Notes: a model not told the origin generated them from the sequence alone. Shown: positions 37,027 to 45,708, numbered from the stretch's first letter. The stretch: 64,000 bases of DNA from Streptomyces sp. ISL-87 (GCF_018614095.1 NZ_JAGGOY010000017.1:62001-126000); one strand, 5' to 3'. Translations and numbers: made by a program.

Positions 37027-37056
37027 TGGTTTGGACCAAAGAAGGACTAGACCACT
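37027..37056 (-). promoter_or_regulatory. Two dre-like (DasR) sites upstream of the chitinase
   Basis: On the minus strand, TGGTCTAGTCCT (37043-37054, flanked by AG as in the consensus) and TGGTCCAAACCA (37027-37038) stand four bases apart, about 80-110 bp before the start codon. Both fit the TGGTCTAGACCA core with one or two changes. Confidence 0.75.
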
Positions 37057-37199
37057 CGCGGAAGAAATCCCCTTGTCAGAGACCTGAGCTGACGTAGGAA
37101 ACCGCTCGCCACCCCGGGTGACGAGCGATTTAAGGCTGCCTTCAGGCACTCCCTCGCAAGGTTTCGGCAACAAACCAGCCGAACCCCGTTCGCACTCGG

Positions 37200-38411
37200 T
37201 CAACCAGCCGCGGGACCCGCCTCCGGCATCCCGTACGCATCTGCGACGAGTCCGTAGGAGCGCAACCGGGCGGCGCCGCTGTGGGCGTTGGCGGTCAGCA
37301 TCAGCTCGTCGGCGCCCGTCCGCCCGGCCAGGTCGTCGAGTCCGGCGCGGACCTCGTCGGGCGTGCCGTGCACGATGTTCGCGAGCCAGCCGTCCACGAA
37401 CTCCCGCTCCAGCGGGGAGTACGGGTACGCCGCCGCCTCCTCGGGCGTCGGGACCAGCCCGGGCCGTCCGGTGCGCAGCCGCAGCATCGACAGCGCGCCC
37501 GTGAGGACCTGGGCGCGGGCCTCCTCCGCCGTGTCGGCGGCGAGCGCCGCTACCCCGATGACGGCGTACGGGGCATCCAGTACGGCCGAGGGGCGGAAGG
37601 TCTGCCGGTAGAGGTCCAGGGCGGGCAGGGTGCCGGCCGCCGAGAAGTGGTGGGCGTACGCGAAGGGCAGACCCAGCTCGCCGGCGAGGCGCGCACTGAA
37701 CCCGGAGGACCCGAGCAGCCACAGCGGCGGCCGCCCGGCCGGGCCCTGCACGGGGCCGGGCACGGCGTGCACGCGGGAGTACGGATGCCCGTCGGGGAAG
37801 TCGTCGTCGAGGAAGCGGGTCAGCTCCGAGAGCCGCCGGGGGAACTCGTCCGCGGCCTCGTCGAGGCGCCCGGGCCCGCGCAGCGCGGCGGCGGTGCCCC
37901 CGTCGGTGCCGGGGGCGCGGCCCAGCCCGAGGTCGATCCGGCCCGGGGCGAGCGCCTCCAGGGTGCCGAACTGCTCCGCGACGGCGAGCGGGGCGTGGTT
38001 GGGCAGCATGACCCCGCCCGAGCCGAGCCGTATCCGGGAGGTGTGGGCGGCGAGGTGGGCCAGGATCACGGCCGGGGAGGAGCTGGCGACCCCGGGCATG
38101 GAGTGGTGCTCGGCGACCCAGTGGCGGTGGTAGCCGCGGGACTCGGCGAGCCGGGCGATGTCCACACTGGTACGCAGGGACGCATGGGCGGTACTGCCGG
38201 CGCCGACGGTGACGAGGTCCAGCACGGACAGCGGTACCGGGGCCCGGCCCCGGGCGGTCCCGCGGACCGGGTCACCGCCGGCCGCCGCCCCTCCTGCCCC
38301 GGCGACTGTCCCGGCGCCTGCCCCAGCGACCGCCCCCGCGACCGTCCCTCCGGCCTCGCCCTCGGCCGCCCCTTCGCCCGCGGTCCGGCCGGCGTCCCCG
38401 GTGTCACTCAT
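37200..38411 (-). CDS. LLM-class flavin-dependent oxidoreductase
   Basis: A 403-residue luciferase-like monooxygenase family protein: PLSVLDLVTVG, HRHWVAEHHSMPGVASSSP (family signature), IRLGSGGVMLPNHAPL and LDLGLGRAPGTD are all characteristic. The first ~55 residues are an Ala/Gly-rich low-complexity extension. ATG 38411 is the best start; a shorter start inside the extension is possible. These enzymes use FMN or F420; the substrate is unknown. Divergent from an IclR regulator. Confidence 0.92.
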   Translation of the reverse strand: MSDTGDAGRTAGEGAAEGEAGGTVAGAVAGAGAGTVAGAGGAAAGGDPVRGTARGRAPVPLSVLDLVTVGAGSTAHASLRTSVDIARLAESRGYHRHWVAEHHSMPGVASSSPAVILAHLAAHTSRIRLGSGGVMLPNHAPLAVAEQFGTLEALAPGRIDLGLGRAPGTDGGTAAALRGPGRLDEAADEFPRRLSELTRFLDDDFPDGHPYSRVHAVPGPVQGPAGRPPLWLLGSSGFSARLAGELGLPFAYAHHFSAAGTLPALDLYRQTFRPSAVLDAPYAVIGVAALAADTAEEARAQVLTGALSMLRLRTGRPGLVPTPEEAAAYPYSPLEREFVDGWLANIVHGTPDEVRAGLDDLAGRTGADELMLTANAHSGAARLRSYGLVADAYGMPEAGPAAG

Positions 38412-38549
38412 CGTCGCTCCCGTCACATTCGGCGTCCGTACGAAGAAGTCGAACCGTGGGGCGTCGCCGGGCATTCCCGGCACAGCGGGGCCGTGCGCAT
38501 GACAGGGGCATATGCCAAGTGAGTAGGGCCTGGCCGGGGGACCTGATTG

Positions 38550-38597
38550 AGCCATCAATCTCATCAACAGGCGCTCCACGTGGGCCGCTTGATGGCT
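38550..38597. promoter_or_regulatory. Inverted repeat upstream of the IclR gene
   Basis: AGCCATCAA (38550-38558) and TTGATGGCT (38589-38597) form a perfect 9-bp inverted repeat, 30 bp apart, in the LLM/IclR divergent promoter region. It could be an IclR-family operator or a looped regulatory site. Confidence 0.45.
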
Positions 38598-38639
38598 ATC
38601 GTGGTAGGGCAAGCGGTAACAACCTGGTAGGGGGAAACC

Positions 38640-39398
38640 GTGGCGCTGAAGCCCGAGCCGACCGCGCCGTTCCATTCGGTGCAGTACGCCCTGCGCGTAC
38701 TCGAAACGATCGCACGGCACACCGGTGGTGTGACCGACGTCCAGATCGCGCGTGAGACAGGCCTGCCCGCGGCCCATCTCACGCCGATGCTGCTCATGCT
38801 GCGACGGGAGGGGTACGTACTGCAGGTGTCCGACGGTGCCTATGCCATAGGCGACTCACTCGTCCTGCTCGGCTCCGGTATCGACCGGAAACAGGCGCTC
38901 CAGGACAAGCTCCAGGAGACTCTGGACCGGTTGCGGGACTCGGTCGGCGCGGCGGTCTACATCAGCCGGTACGTGGACGGCGAGGTCAAGATCACGCAGT
39001 TCGCGGACAGCCCGCGCACTCCGAAGGTGCACGAGTGGGTCGACTTCCGCTCGGCGGCGCACGCCAGCGCGGTCGGAAAGTGCCTGCTGACCCAGCTCGA
39101 CCAGAACGGGCGGCGTGACCACCTGTCCCGTCACAAGATCGCGCGGCTCACGTCGAAGACGATCGTGAACGAGCGGATCCTGTTCTCGAAGCTGGACAGT
39201 CAGCCCGCCACGGTTCCGGTACTGGACCTCCAGGAGTACGCCGTGGGCACGGTCTGCGCTGCGGTGCCGATCACGGCCGGGGCCTCGGTCGGCTGCCTGG
39301 CCCTGTCGCTGCCGGTCGAGCACGCCCACCGGCTGCGGGCCGCCGCGGACGTGCTGAACCGGAAGGCCGCGCCGCTGCTGCTGTCGCTCACGCTGTGA
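38640..39398 (+). CDS. IclR-family transcriptional regulator
   Basis: A 252-residue regulator. Winged helix-turn-helix at ~12-75 (VTDVQIARETGLPAAHLTPML), effector domain at ~90-250 with SAAHASAVGKCLLTQL and GTVCAAVPITAGASVGCLAL. The N-terminus HSVQYALRVLETIARHTGG is typical of the Streptomyces subgroup. GTG 38640 follows GGTAGGGGG. It is divergent from the LLM oxidoreductase and may control it. The ligand is unknown. Confidence 0.93.
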   Translation: MALKPEPTAPFHSVQYALRVLETIARHTGGVTDVQIARETGLPAAHLTPMLLMLRREGYVLQVSDGAYAIGDSLVLLGSGIDRKQALQDKLQETLDRLRDSVGAAVYISRYVDGEVKITQFADSPRTPKVHEWVDFRSAAHASAVGKCLLTQLDQNGRRDHLSRHKIARLTSKTIVNERILFSKLDSQPATVPVLDLQEYAVGTVCAAVPITAGASVGCLALSLPVEHAHRLRAAADVLNRKAAPLLLSLTL

Positions 39399-39436
39399 GG
39401 ACCGCCGTCGTCCCTGGTGCGCGGGCCCCAGAAAAC

Positions 39437-39476
39437 ACTTCGGGCGGTTTCCGGTGAACCGGAAACCGCCCGAAGT
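39437..39476. terminator. Bidirectional terminator between IclR gene and tRNA-Lys
   Basis: A perfect 18-bp inverted repeat (39437-39454 / 39459-39476) with a TGAA loop between convergent genes. Confidence 0.92.
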
Positions 39477-39481
39477 ACAGG

Positions 39482-39555
39482 TGCGCCGCCAGGGACTCGA
39501 ACCCCGGACCCGCTGATTAAGAGTCAGCTGCTCTAACCAACTGAGCTAGCGGCGC
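39482..39555 (-). tRNA. tRNA-Lys (CTT), copy 2
   Basis: The reverse complement is identical over all 74 bases to the tRNA-Lys genes at 31555 and 47267, but in opposite orientation. Confidence 0.96.
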
Positions 39556-39612
39556 CTGACAGAGAAAATACTACCTGCTCCTCCGGAGTGCTCAAAACCA
39601 TTACCGGGGGTG

Positions 39613-41322
39613 TCACCGGGCCGTGGTGGCGATCTCCAGGAGGTGGCGGCGGCCCTGGGAGTCGTACGCCGCCAGCAGGGCCGCGAGTGCCCCGGCGTCC
39701 AGGGGGCGGTAGCCCGACCGGCCCGGCGGGGACCACCAGACCGGGTCCGGGGTGAGGAAACCGGTGCGGCGGAGGGCGACCCGGTGGACCTTGTTCGTCG
39801 CCGTGGTCGGCAGGGCTTCGAGGATCCGGACGTAGCGCGGGGACATCTTCGTGCCCAGGTCCGGCTGCGCGGCGAGGAACGCGGCGAAGGCCTCCGGGTC
39901 GAAGGCCGCGCCCTCGCGGAGGGCGAGCGCGGCCATCACCTGGTCGCCCGCCACCTCGTCCGGGACGGCGTACACGGCGACCGCGGCCGCGTCGGACCAC
40001 CGGGCCAGGATGTTCTCGATCACTGCCGCGGCCAGGTTCTCGCTGTCGACCCGCAGGCGATCGTCCGTGCGCCCCGCGAAGTAGAGGAAGCCCTCGGGGT
40101 CGCGGAAGAAGAGGTCGCCGGTCCAGTACCAGCCGTCGCGGGTACGGGCGGCCTCCGCGTCCGGATTGCGCCAGTAGCCCTCGAACAGGCTGCGGCCGCG
40201 GTTGACGAGCTCGCCGATGGCCGCGTCGCCGTTGAGCAGGCGGCCCCTCGCGTCGAGGACCGCCGGCGGGCACTCCGCGCCCGTGGCCGGGTCGATCACC
40301 GCGAGGTCGTCCCCCGCGCCGGCCCGCCCGAGAGCGCCCGGCGGGGTGTCCGGGGTGCGCTGGACCGAGGCGCCGCCCTCGGTGGCCCCGTAGCCCTCCA
40401 CCAGCCGGACCCCGAACCGCTCGGCGAAGCGGGCCGCGTCCACCGCCCCGGCCTCGGTGCCGAAGCCGAGCCGGAGGGTGTGGTCGCGGTCGTCGGGGCG
40501 GGGGTCGGTGGCCAGGAGGTACTGGACGGCCCGGCCGACGTAGGTGAAGTACGTCGCCCCGTACGCCCGTACGTCGTCCAGGAACGCGGAGGCCGAGAAG
40601 CGCCGGCGCAGCGCCACCGCGGCCCCGCCGGCCAGGGCAGGGAGCCAGTCGGCGATGACCGCGTTGCCGTGGAAGAGCGGCATGCAGATGTAGTGGACGT
40701 CGTCCGGGGTGACCGAGAAGTGGCGGGCCAGGGAGGCACCGGCGCCGGCGAGCCGGCCCTGGGTGCAGATGGCCGCCTTGGGGGCGCCGGTGGAGCCGGA
40801 GGTGAAGTAGAGGAGCAGGCGGGTGGCGGGACCGGGGGTGCGGGGCGCGCCGGGGGCGCCAAGGGTCGCGTCACCCGGCTTGGCCCCCGCGTATGGCGCG
40901 AGGAGGGCCTCGTACTCCTCGGTGTCGGTCACGAGGATCCGTACGCCGGGCAGGTCGAGGCCGCGGAGCAGCGTCAGGTGGGCACGCTCGGTGATCAGGA
41001 TCCGGCAGTCGGTGTGCAGGATGTCGCGGGCCAGCTCGGGGCCGCGCCGGGTCGGGTTGATCCCGGCGACGGCGGCCCCGGCGAGGGCCGCCGCGCCGAG
41101 CCAGAACGGGAACTCGGGGGTGTTGTCGAGCAGCACCCCCAGGTGCGGCTCCGCCCCCGGCGGCAGGAGGTCGACGAGCAGCGCGGCGCGCACGGCGGCC
41201 TGCTGGGCGGCCTGGTGGTGGCTGAGGACGGTGACGGGCGTGCCCTCGCTCTTCAGCCCTGGCCGGTGGTCGCCCCATTGGCGCGCTATGAGCTCCGCGA
41301 CGGTTTCGGGTGTCGTCCGCAT
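39613..41322 (-). CDS. AMP-dependent acyl-CoA synthetase/ligase
   Basis: A 569-residue ANL-superfamily enzyme. P-loop LLLYFTSGSTGAPKAAI (~residues 168-184), YGATEGG (A5), WYWTGDLFF and FAGRTDDRLRVDSENL (A7/A8), and TATNKVHRVALR at the C-terminal hinge with the adenylation Lys. It activates a carboxylic acid as acyl-AMP and then acyl-CoA. Substrate chain length cannot be read reliably. Its 3' end is followed by tRNA-Lys copy 2. Confidence 0.93.
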   Translation of the reverse strand: MRTTPETVAELIARQWGDHRPGLKSEGTPVTVLSHHQAAQQAAVRAALLVDLLPPGAEPHLGVLLDNTPEFPFWLGAAALAGAAVAGINPTRRGPELARDILHTDCRILITERAHLTLLRGLDLPGVRILVTDTEEYEALLAPYAGAKPGDATLGAPGAPRTPGPATRLLLYFTSGSTGAPKAAICTQGRLAGAGASLARHFSVTPDDVHYICMPLFHGNAVIADWLPALAGGAAVALRRRFSASAFLDDVRAYGATYFTYVGRAVQYLLATDPRPDDRDHTLRLGFGTEAGAVDAARFAERFGVRLVEGYGATEGGASVQRTPDTPPGALGRAGAGDDLAVIDPATGAECPPAVLDARGRLLNGDAAIGELVNRGRSLFEGYWRNPDAEAARTRDGWYWTGDLFFRDPEGFLYFAGRTDDRLRVDSENLAAAVIENILARWSDAAAVAVYAVPDEVAGDQVMAALALREGAAFDPEAFAAFLAAQPDLGTKMSPRYVRILEALPTTATNKVHRVALRRTGFLTPDPVWWSPPGRSGYRPLDAGALAALLAAYDSQGRRHLLEIATTAR

Positions 41323-41346
41323 GCCGCCGGAGGATAGCTGACGTAG

Positions 41347-41396
41347 CGTCAGAACTGAACGTCAGTCGTCAGTCGTCAGTCGTCAGAACTGAACGT
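41347..41396. repeat. Short tandem repeat at the LPMO 3' end
   Basis: AGAACTGAACGTC occurs at 41350 and again within the LPMO stop region (41385), separated by three AGTCGTC heptamers. It duplicates the last codons of the LPMO gene, probably by slippage. Confidence 0.6.
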
Positions 41397-42024
41397 CGGA
41401 GCAGGCGTAGAACGCCATGGGGGTGTCGTTGACGGTCCAGACGGCCAGGATCATGTGCCGGCCGGTCTTGCCGCTCGGCATGGCGCCCTGGTGGACGGTG
41501 GTCATGGCGGGGCGGGCGCCGTTGTAGGCGACCGTGAGGAAGGGCTGGGGGTCGAGGGCGGCGCGGGTGAGGGGCTTGGTGGGGTCCCAGCCGTTCTTGG
41601 TGACGTAGTACTTGAAGTCGGTGGTGGAGTGGTTGGCGGTGAACTGCCAGCGGAAGCCGTAGCTCTGGCCGCTGGTCACCTTGGTGGTGGGCCAGGCGCC
41701 CCCGCGCGGGTCGTCGAGCTGGGCGAACTCACTGTGGCCGCCGGCGCAGATCGTGCCGTCGGCGGGGCCGGCGGCCGGGAAGCCCTTGTAGCCCTCGACG
41801 CTCTGCGGCTCCCACTGGATGGGGCCGCAGTCGGAGACGGTCTTGTTGGCGCAGAGCTTCTGGCGGCTGATGGGGGTGTCGGTGTAGCCGTGGCTGCTGG
41901 CGGTGGGAGCGCCGAGCAGGCTGACGGCGGCGACGATGCCGACGCCGAGCGCGGCGACGCCGGCCCGCCTGAGGCCGGGCGCTCTGGGATCGCTGGGGAT
42001 TGCGGACATGCGGACGGTACGCAT
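41383..42024 (-). CDS. AA10 lytic polysaccharide monooxygenase / chitin-binding protein (Chb-type)
   Basis: A 213-residue secreted copper enzyme. After the signal peptide (...LLGAPTASS) the mature protein begins HGYTDTP, the N-terminal His of the copper brace; the second His is in FTANHSTTDFKYY. The core matches Streptomyces AA10 chitin LPMOs (CHB/Chb), which cut crystalline chitin oxidatively. Two DasR-like palindromes lie directly upstream. Corresponds by position to S. coelicolor chb (from memory). Confidence 0.94.
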   Translation of the reverse strand: MRTVRMSAIPSDPRAPGLRRAGVAALGVGIVAAVSLLGAPTASSHGYTDTPISRQKLCANKTVSDCGPIQWEPQSVEGYKGFPAAGPADGTICAGGHSEFAQLDDPRGGAWPTTKVTSGQSYGFRWQFTANHSTTDFKYYVTKNGWDPTKPLTRAALDPQPFLTVAYNGARPAMTTVHQGAMPSGKTGRHMILAVWTVNDTPMAFYACSDVQF

Positions 42025-42086
42025 GATGCTCCTTGGACGTGGGGGGAGTTCGGCAAGGGCGTGCGCACGCGTGGGGATGTTTTTTC

Positions 42087-42138
42087 AGGTCTAGACCAAG
42101 TCCCACAGTATTGACGGGAGTTGGCCGTGTCTAGACCA
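42087..42138 (-). promoter_or_regulatory. Two dre-like (DasR) sites upstream of the LPMO
   Basis: GGTCTAGACC is a perfect palindrome within 42087-42098, and GTGTCTAGACCA (42127-42138) is a one-mismatch copy 40 bp away, 63-115 bp upstream of the LPMO start. Confidence 0.78.
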
Positions 42139-42143
42139 ATGGG

Positions 42144-42180
42144 GGAACGGGTGGTCCGGTCGTATCCGGCCACCCGTTCC
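42144..42180 (-). terminator. Terminator hairpin after the SPFH gene
   Basis: GGAACGGGTGG... and ...CCACCCGTTCC pair with one bulge. It lies ~43 bp downstream of the SPFH stop on the minus strand. Confidence 0.7.
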
Positions 42181-42222
42181 GTATGCCTCGCCGTGCCTTC
42201 GCCGTGCCCTCGCCGCCGCCGG

Positions 42223-45200
42223 TTACTCGGAGCGGCCGGTGTAGAAGGCGACGGTGAGGTCCTTCACGAGGGCCTTGCGTTCGTAGTCGTCCAGCTCGAC
42301 GAGCCCGCGCGAGGTCAGCCGGTGGACGGTGTCGTCCACGGCGTCCACGACCGAGGTCAGCACGGTGTCCCGGTGCTTGGCGTCGATCGCCGCGACCCGG
42401 CGGCGGCGCATGGCCTCGGCGACCTCGGGGGCGTACTCGATCCGGGTCGGCTGGGCGGAGAACACCTCGACCCCGACCGCCTCGGTCTCGGCCGCCAGCA
42501 TCCGGGTCAGCGCGTCGCCGACGGCCTCGGCGTCGCGCAGGGTCGGGGCGTCCTCGTGGAAGGCGTCGGCGGGGAGCTGGGACAGGACCCGGGCCATGGC
42601 CGATTCCACCTGTTCGGCGAGGTACTCGGTGTGGTCCGCGACGGCGAGGGTGGCCCGGGCGGTGTCCTTGACCTGCCAGACGACTTGGACGACGACCTGG
42701 AGGGCGAGGCCGCCGGAGTCCACGGCGGGCATGGGGTCGCTGCGCCAGTGGCGCAGGCGCACGTCGACGCGGCGGCGCAGCAGGAGGGGGCTGACCCAGG
42801 TGAGTCCGGTACGCCGGACCGTGCCGCGGTAGCGGCCGAAAAGGGTGAGTACCCAGGCGTGGCCGGCCTTGGCGCGGCCGAGGCCGCCGAGGGCGAGGAG
42901 GGCCACGACGCCGAGGAAGGCGAGCGGGGGCCAGTGGGTGGCGCGGAGCCCGTGGTAGGCCCGGGGGGCCGCCCCGAAGGCGGCCACCATCGGGGCGGGG
43001 ATGGCGCCGGCCCGCCAGAGCACTGCCGTGCAGCCGGCGAAGGCGAGCCCGCCGACGAGCACGGCGGCCCACCCGGGCAACACGGGCCCACGATGCTCCC
43101 GCAACCGGTCGTCCCCCCGAGGGACCCGCCGACCGGCGGGCGGCCGGGGGGCGTAGGCCTGGGGGGCGTGGCCCGGGGCGGGGGCAGGGCTGGGGTTTGA
43201 GACACGGGCCGGATCTGAGACACGGGTCGGATCGACGGCGCGGCCCGGGTCGGAGCCACAGCTCGGGTCGGAGCCACAGCTCGGGTCGGAGGCGCGGCCC
43301 GGGCCGGAGTCACGGCTCGGGTAGAAGGCGCCGCCCGGGTAAAGGGCATGGGAGCCCAGGTCGGAGGCGTGGCTCGGGTCGGAGGGGTGGCCTGGCGCCG
43401 GGGTCGGGCGCAGGGCGGAGGTCGGGTGCGGGGCCGGGGAGGCCTCGGCCGTGCCGGTGGCCATGGGCTTCGAGTGCGCACGGAACGGGAGGTGAACGGG
43501 CACCTCCGTGACCGCGGCCCCACGGACCGGCCCGATGCGGGGGATGTCCTGCGGGTCCTCGTCACCCTCCCCCTCCGCCATGCCGCGGGCCACGGCCCGG
43601 GCGACGAGACCCGCTACGCCGAACCGGGCGGGGCGCCCTGCGGCCGAATCCCCGTCCGGCTCCATGCCGCGCGCCACAGCCTGGCTGCCCAGACCCGCCA
43701 GACCAACCTCGGTAAGAGGCCCCGCGGCCCAATCACCGTCCGGCTCCGCGCCACGGGCCACACCCTGGGCGCCCAGACCCGCCACACCGAACCCGGCAGG
43801 GGGCCCTGCAGCCCAATCCCCTTCCGGCTCCAAGTCGCGGGCCACGGCCTGGGTGCCCAGGCTGGCCACACCAGGGCCGGGAACACCAAGCCCGGCAGGG
43901 GGGACAGCGGCCCCGCCGCCGTCGCCCTGCCCCATGTCACGGGGCACAGCCTGGGTGCCGCCCAGGCCCGCAACGTCGGGCCCGGCAGGGGGCCCTGCGG
44001 CCCAATCCCCGTCCGGCCCCATGCCACGGGCCGCACCCTGGGTGCCCAGACCCGCCACACCGAGCCTGGCGGAGGGCCCGGCCCCGCCGTCGTCCCCCTC
44101 CCCCGTGCCACGGGCCGCAGCCTGGGCGACCAGGCCGGCGGGGGGCTCGGCGGTGCCCTCGCCCGGGCCGGTTTCGAGGGTGCGCAGGCGCTGGGTGGCC
44201 GGCGCGTCCTGTGGGTGCGGGATGTCCACCGCCGGGGGCGGTACGGGTCCGGACGGTTCGGGGTCGCCGCCGTGCGGGCGGCCCGCGCCGGACTCGGCCC
44301 GGTCGCCGGCCGGGGCGTGCACCGGCTCCGGTTCGGGCTGAACCCGGGCCGCCGGTACGTCGCTTCGGGCGGGGCGGACATCCGGCCCGTCGGCGTCGTG
44401 GCCGGCCGGGCCCCCGTAGGCCGGCTCGGCGGCCCAGTCCGGGGTGGCATACCGCCCGTACGGCGCGGCCGCGCCCACGGTGGCCACGGCGTCGGCCTCC
44501 TGGGCGGGCCGGGTATGCGGCACGACCGGTGCCTCCGCCGACGCGGGATGCCCGTGCGGCGCGGCCACCTCGGCTTGGGCCTCATACGACGCGGGATGCC
44601 CGTGCGGCGCGGCCACCTCGGCTTGGGCCTCATACGGCGCGGGATGCCCGTGCGGCGCGGCCACCTCGGCTTGGGCCTCATACGACGCGGGATGCCCGTA
44701 CGGCGCGGCCGCTGCTTGGGCCTCCGCCGACGCGGGGCGCCCGTACGGCGCGACCCGCTCGGCCGGGGCCACGGCCCGTGCGGGCACCGCCGCCGGGGCG
44801 GTGGCCGCCGGGGCCTCCACGGCAGTCGGCCGGGGCGCGACCTCGGTCCACCGACCGGGCCGGGGGGCCGGCCGCCCAGACGGCGCAGCCGCAGCCGGAC
44901 GTTCGCCCGGGTGCTCGGCCGAGGCGCCCGCCGCCCCCGCCGCGACGGAGTCCGACCCGGCCGCCGACGCCTGGCCGGCAGCCCACACCGGGGAAGCAGC
45001 CACCGGGGCCAGGGACTCGGCCCGGGATCCCACCGCCCCCGCCCGGGCGGACTCCGGCGCGGCCATCGACGCCTGGCCGGCAGCCCGCGCCGGGGAAGCA
45101 GCCGCCGGAGCCAGGGACTCGGCCCGGGATCCCACCGCCCCCGCCGGGACGGACTCCGGCGCGGCCATCGACGCCTGGCCGGCAGCCCGCGCCGGGGAAG

Positions 45201-45708
45201 CAGCCGCCGGGATCTGGGCCTCGGCCAGGGCGCCCGCCGCCCCCGCCGGGACGGATTCCGGCCCGGCAGCCGATGCCTGGTCGGCAGCCCACACGCGGGA
45301 AGCAGCCGTCGGGGCCAGGGACTCGGCTCGGGATCCCACCGCCCCCGCCCGGGCGGGCTCCGGCCCGGCCGCCGATGCCCGGGCGGCAGCCCGCGCCGGG
45401 GAAGCAGCCGCCGGGGTCAGGGACTCGGTCCGCGTTTCCGCCGACCGCGTCGGGGCGTGTTCCGGCCCGCCCGCCTGGAGCTGGGCGGTGTGGGAGGAGG
45501 CGGGCCCGGGGGTTGGGGTGTCGGCCCGGGGCCCCGGCCACGCAGTCGCGCAGGTCGGGGAGGTGGCCGACGGGGTCGCAGAGGCGGCCCGCCGGGTCAC
45601 GGGCTCGGTGCTGGATGGGGAAGCGGCCGCCGGGGTGGGGGTCGGCGGGATGTGGAAGGTGCCCGTGCTGGATGTGGTGCGGGTGGGGTACATCGTTGCC
45701 TCCGTCAT
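42223..45708 (-). CDS. Giant SPFH/band-7 membrane protein with repetitive disordered N-terminus
   Basis: A 1161-residue protein. Only the last ~300 residues look folded: two membrane helices (~875-950: GWAAVLVGGLAFAGCTAVLW and PPLAFLGVVALLALGGL), then a band-7 domain (GLTWVSPLLLRRRVDVR, VQVVWQVKDTARATLAV, EVFSAQPTRIEYAPEVAEAM). Residues 1-860 are Ala/Pro/Gly-rich repeats of at least four kinds. ATG 45708 overlaps the preceding stop by 4 bp, coupling it to the wall hydrolase. SPFH proteins scaffold membrane microdomains. The bulk of the N-terminus is one uninterrupted frame, so I treat it as real. Confidence 0.8.
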   Translation of the reverse strand: MTEATMYPTRTTSSTGTFHIPPTPTPAAASPSSTEPVTRRAASATPSATSPTCATAWPGPRADTPTPGPASSHTAQLQAGGPEHAPTRSAETRTESLTPAAASPARAAARASAAGPEPARAGAVGSRAESLAPTAASRVWAADQASAAGPESVPAGAAGALAEAQIPAAASPARAAGQASMAAPESVPAGAVGSRAESLAPAAASPARAAGQASMAAPESARAGAVGSRAESLAPVAASPVWAAGQASAAGSDSVAAGAAGASAEHPGERPAAAAPSGRPAPRPGRWTEVAPRPTAVEAPAATAPAAVPARAVAPAERVAPYGRPASAEAQAAAAPYGHPASYEAQAEVAAPHGHPAPYEAQAEVAAPHGHPASYEAQAEVAAPHGHPASAEAPVVPHTRPAQEADAVATVGAAAPYGRYATPDWAAEPAYGGPAGHDADGPDVRPARSDVPAARVQPEPEPVHAPAGDRAESGAGRPHGGDPEPSGPVPPPAVDIPHPQDAPATQRLRTLETGPGEGTAEPPAGLVAQAAARGTGEGDDGGAGPSARLGVAGLGTQGAARGMGPDGDWAAGPPAGPDVAGLGGTQAVPRDMGQGDGGGAAVPPAGLGVPGPGVASLGTQAVARDLEPEGDWAAGPPAGFGVAGLGAQGVARGAEPDGDWAAGPLTEVGLAGLGSQAVARGMEPDGDSAAGRPARFGVAGLVARAVARGMAEGEGDEDPQDIPRIGPVRGAAVTEVPVHLPFRAHSKPMATGTAEASPAPHPTSALRPTPAPGHPSDPSHASDLGSHALYPGGAFYPSRDSGPGRASDPSCGSDPSCGSDPGRAVDPTRVSDPARVSNPSPAPAPGHAPQAYAPRPPAGRRVPRGDDRLREHRGPVLPGWAAVLVGGLAFAGCTAVLWRAGAIPAPMVAAFGAAPRAYHGLRATHWPPLAFLGVVALLALGGLGRAKAGHAWVLTLFGRYRGTVRRTGLTWVSPLLLRRRVDVRLRHWRSDPMPAVDSGGLALQVVVQVVWQVKDTARATLAVADHTEYLAEQVESAMARVLSQLPADAFHEDAPTLRDAEAVGDALTRMLAAETEAVGVEVFSAQPTRIEYAPEVAEAMRRRRVAAIDAKHRDTVLTSVVDAVDDTVHRLTSRGLVELDDYERKALVKDLTVAFYTGRSE
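43190..43390 (-). repeat. 18-bp coding repeats (SDPGR/SDPSCG-like) in the SPFH N-terminus
   Basis: Units resembling CTCGGGTCGGAGCCACAG recur with drift, encoding six-residue SDPxxx motifs just before the membrane region. Confidence 0.7.
43600..44130 (-). repeat. 84-bp coding repeats (about 28 residues) in the SPFH N-terminus
   Basis: About six degenerate units, each containing GLGTQAVAR...PDGDWAAGPPAG-like sequence. The frame is preserved across all of them. Confidence 0.75.
44543..44710 (-). repeat. 48-bp near-identical tandem repeat in the SPFH N-terminus
   Basis: Units start at 44543, 44591, 44639 and 44687 (GCGGGATGCCCGT...), encoding a 16-residue HPASYEAQAEVAAPHG motif. The first three are almost identical in DNA, which suggests recent expansion. 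Confidence 0.9.
44900..45430 (-). repeat. 102-bp coding repeats (34 residues) in the SPFH N-terminus
   Basis: The landmark GGGGAAGCAGCC recurs at 44990, 45092, 45194, about 45296 and 45398, exactly 102 bp apart. It encodes about five AASPARAAGQAS...SRAESLAP units. Confidence 0.9.

Noticed and set aside
44543-44710. 48-bp spaced repeats as a possible CRISPR array
   Set aside because: The units are directly adjacent tandem repeats without unique spacers, are in frame inside a gene, and no cas genes are present. No CRISPR array was found elsewhere.
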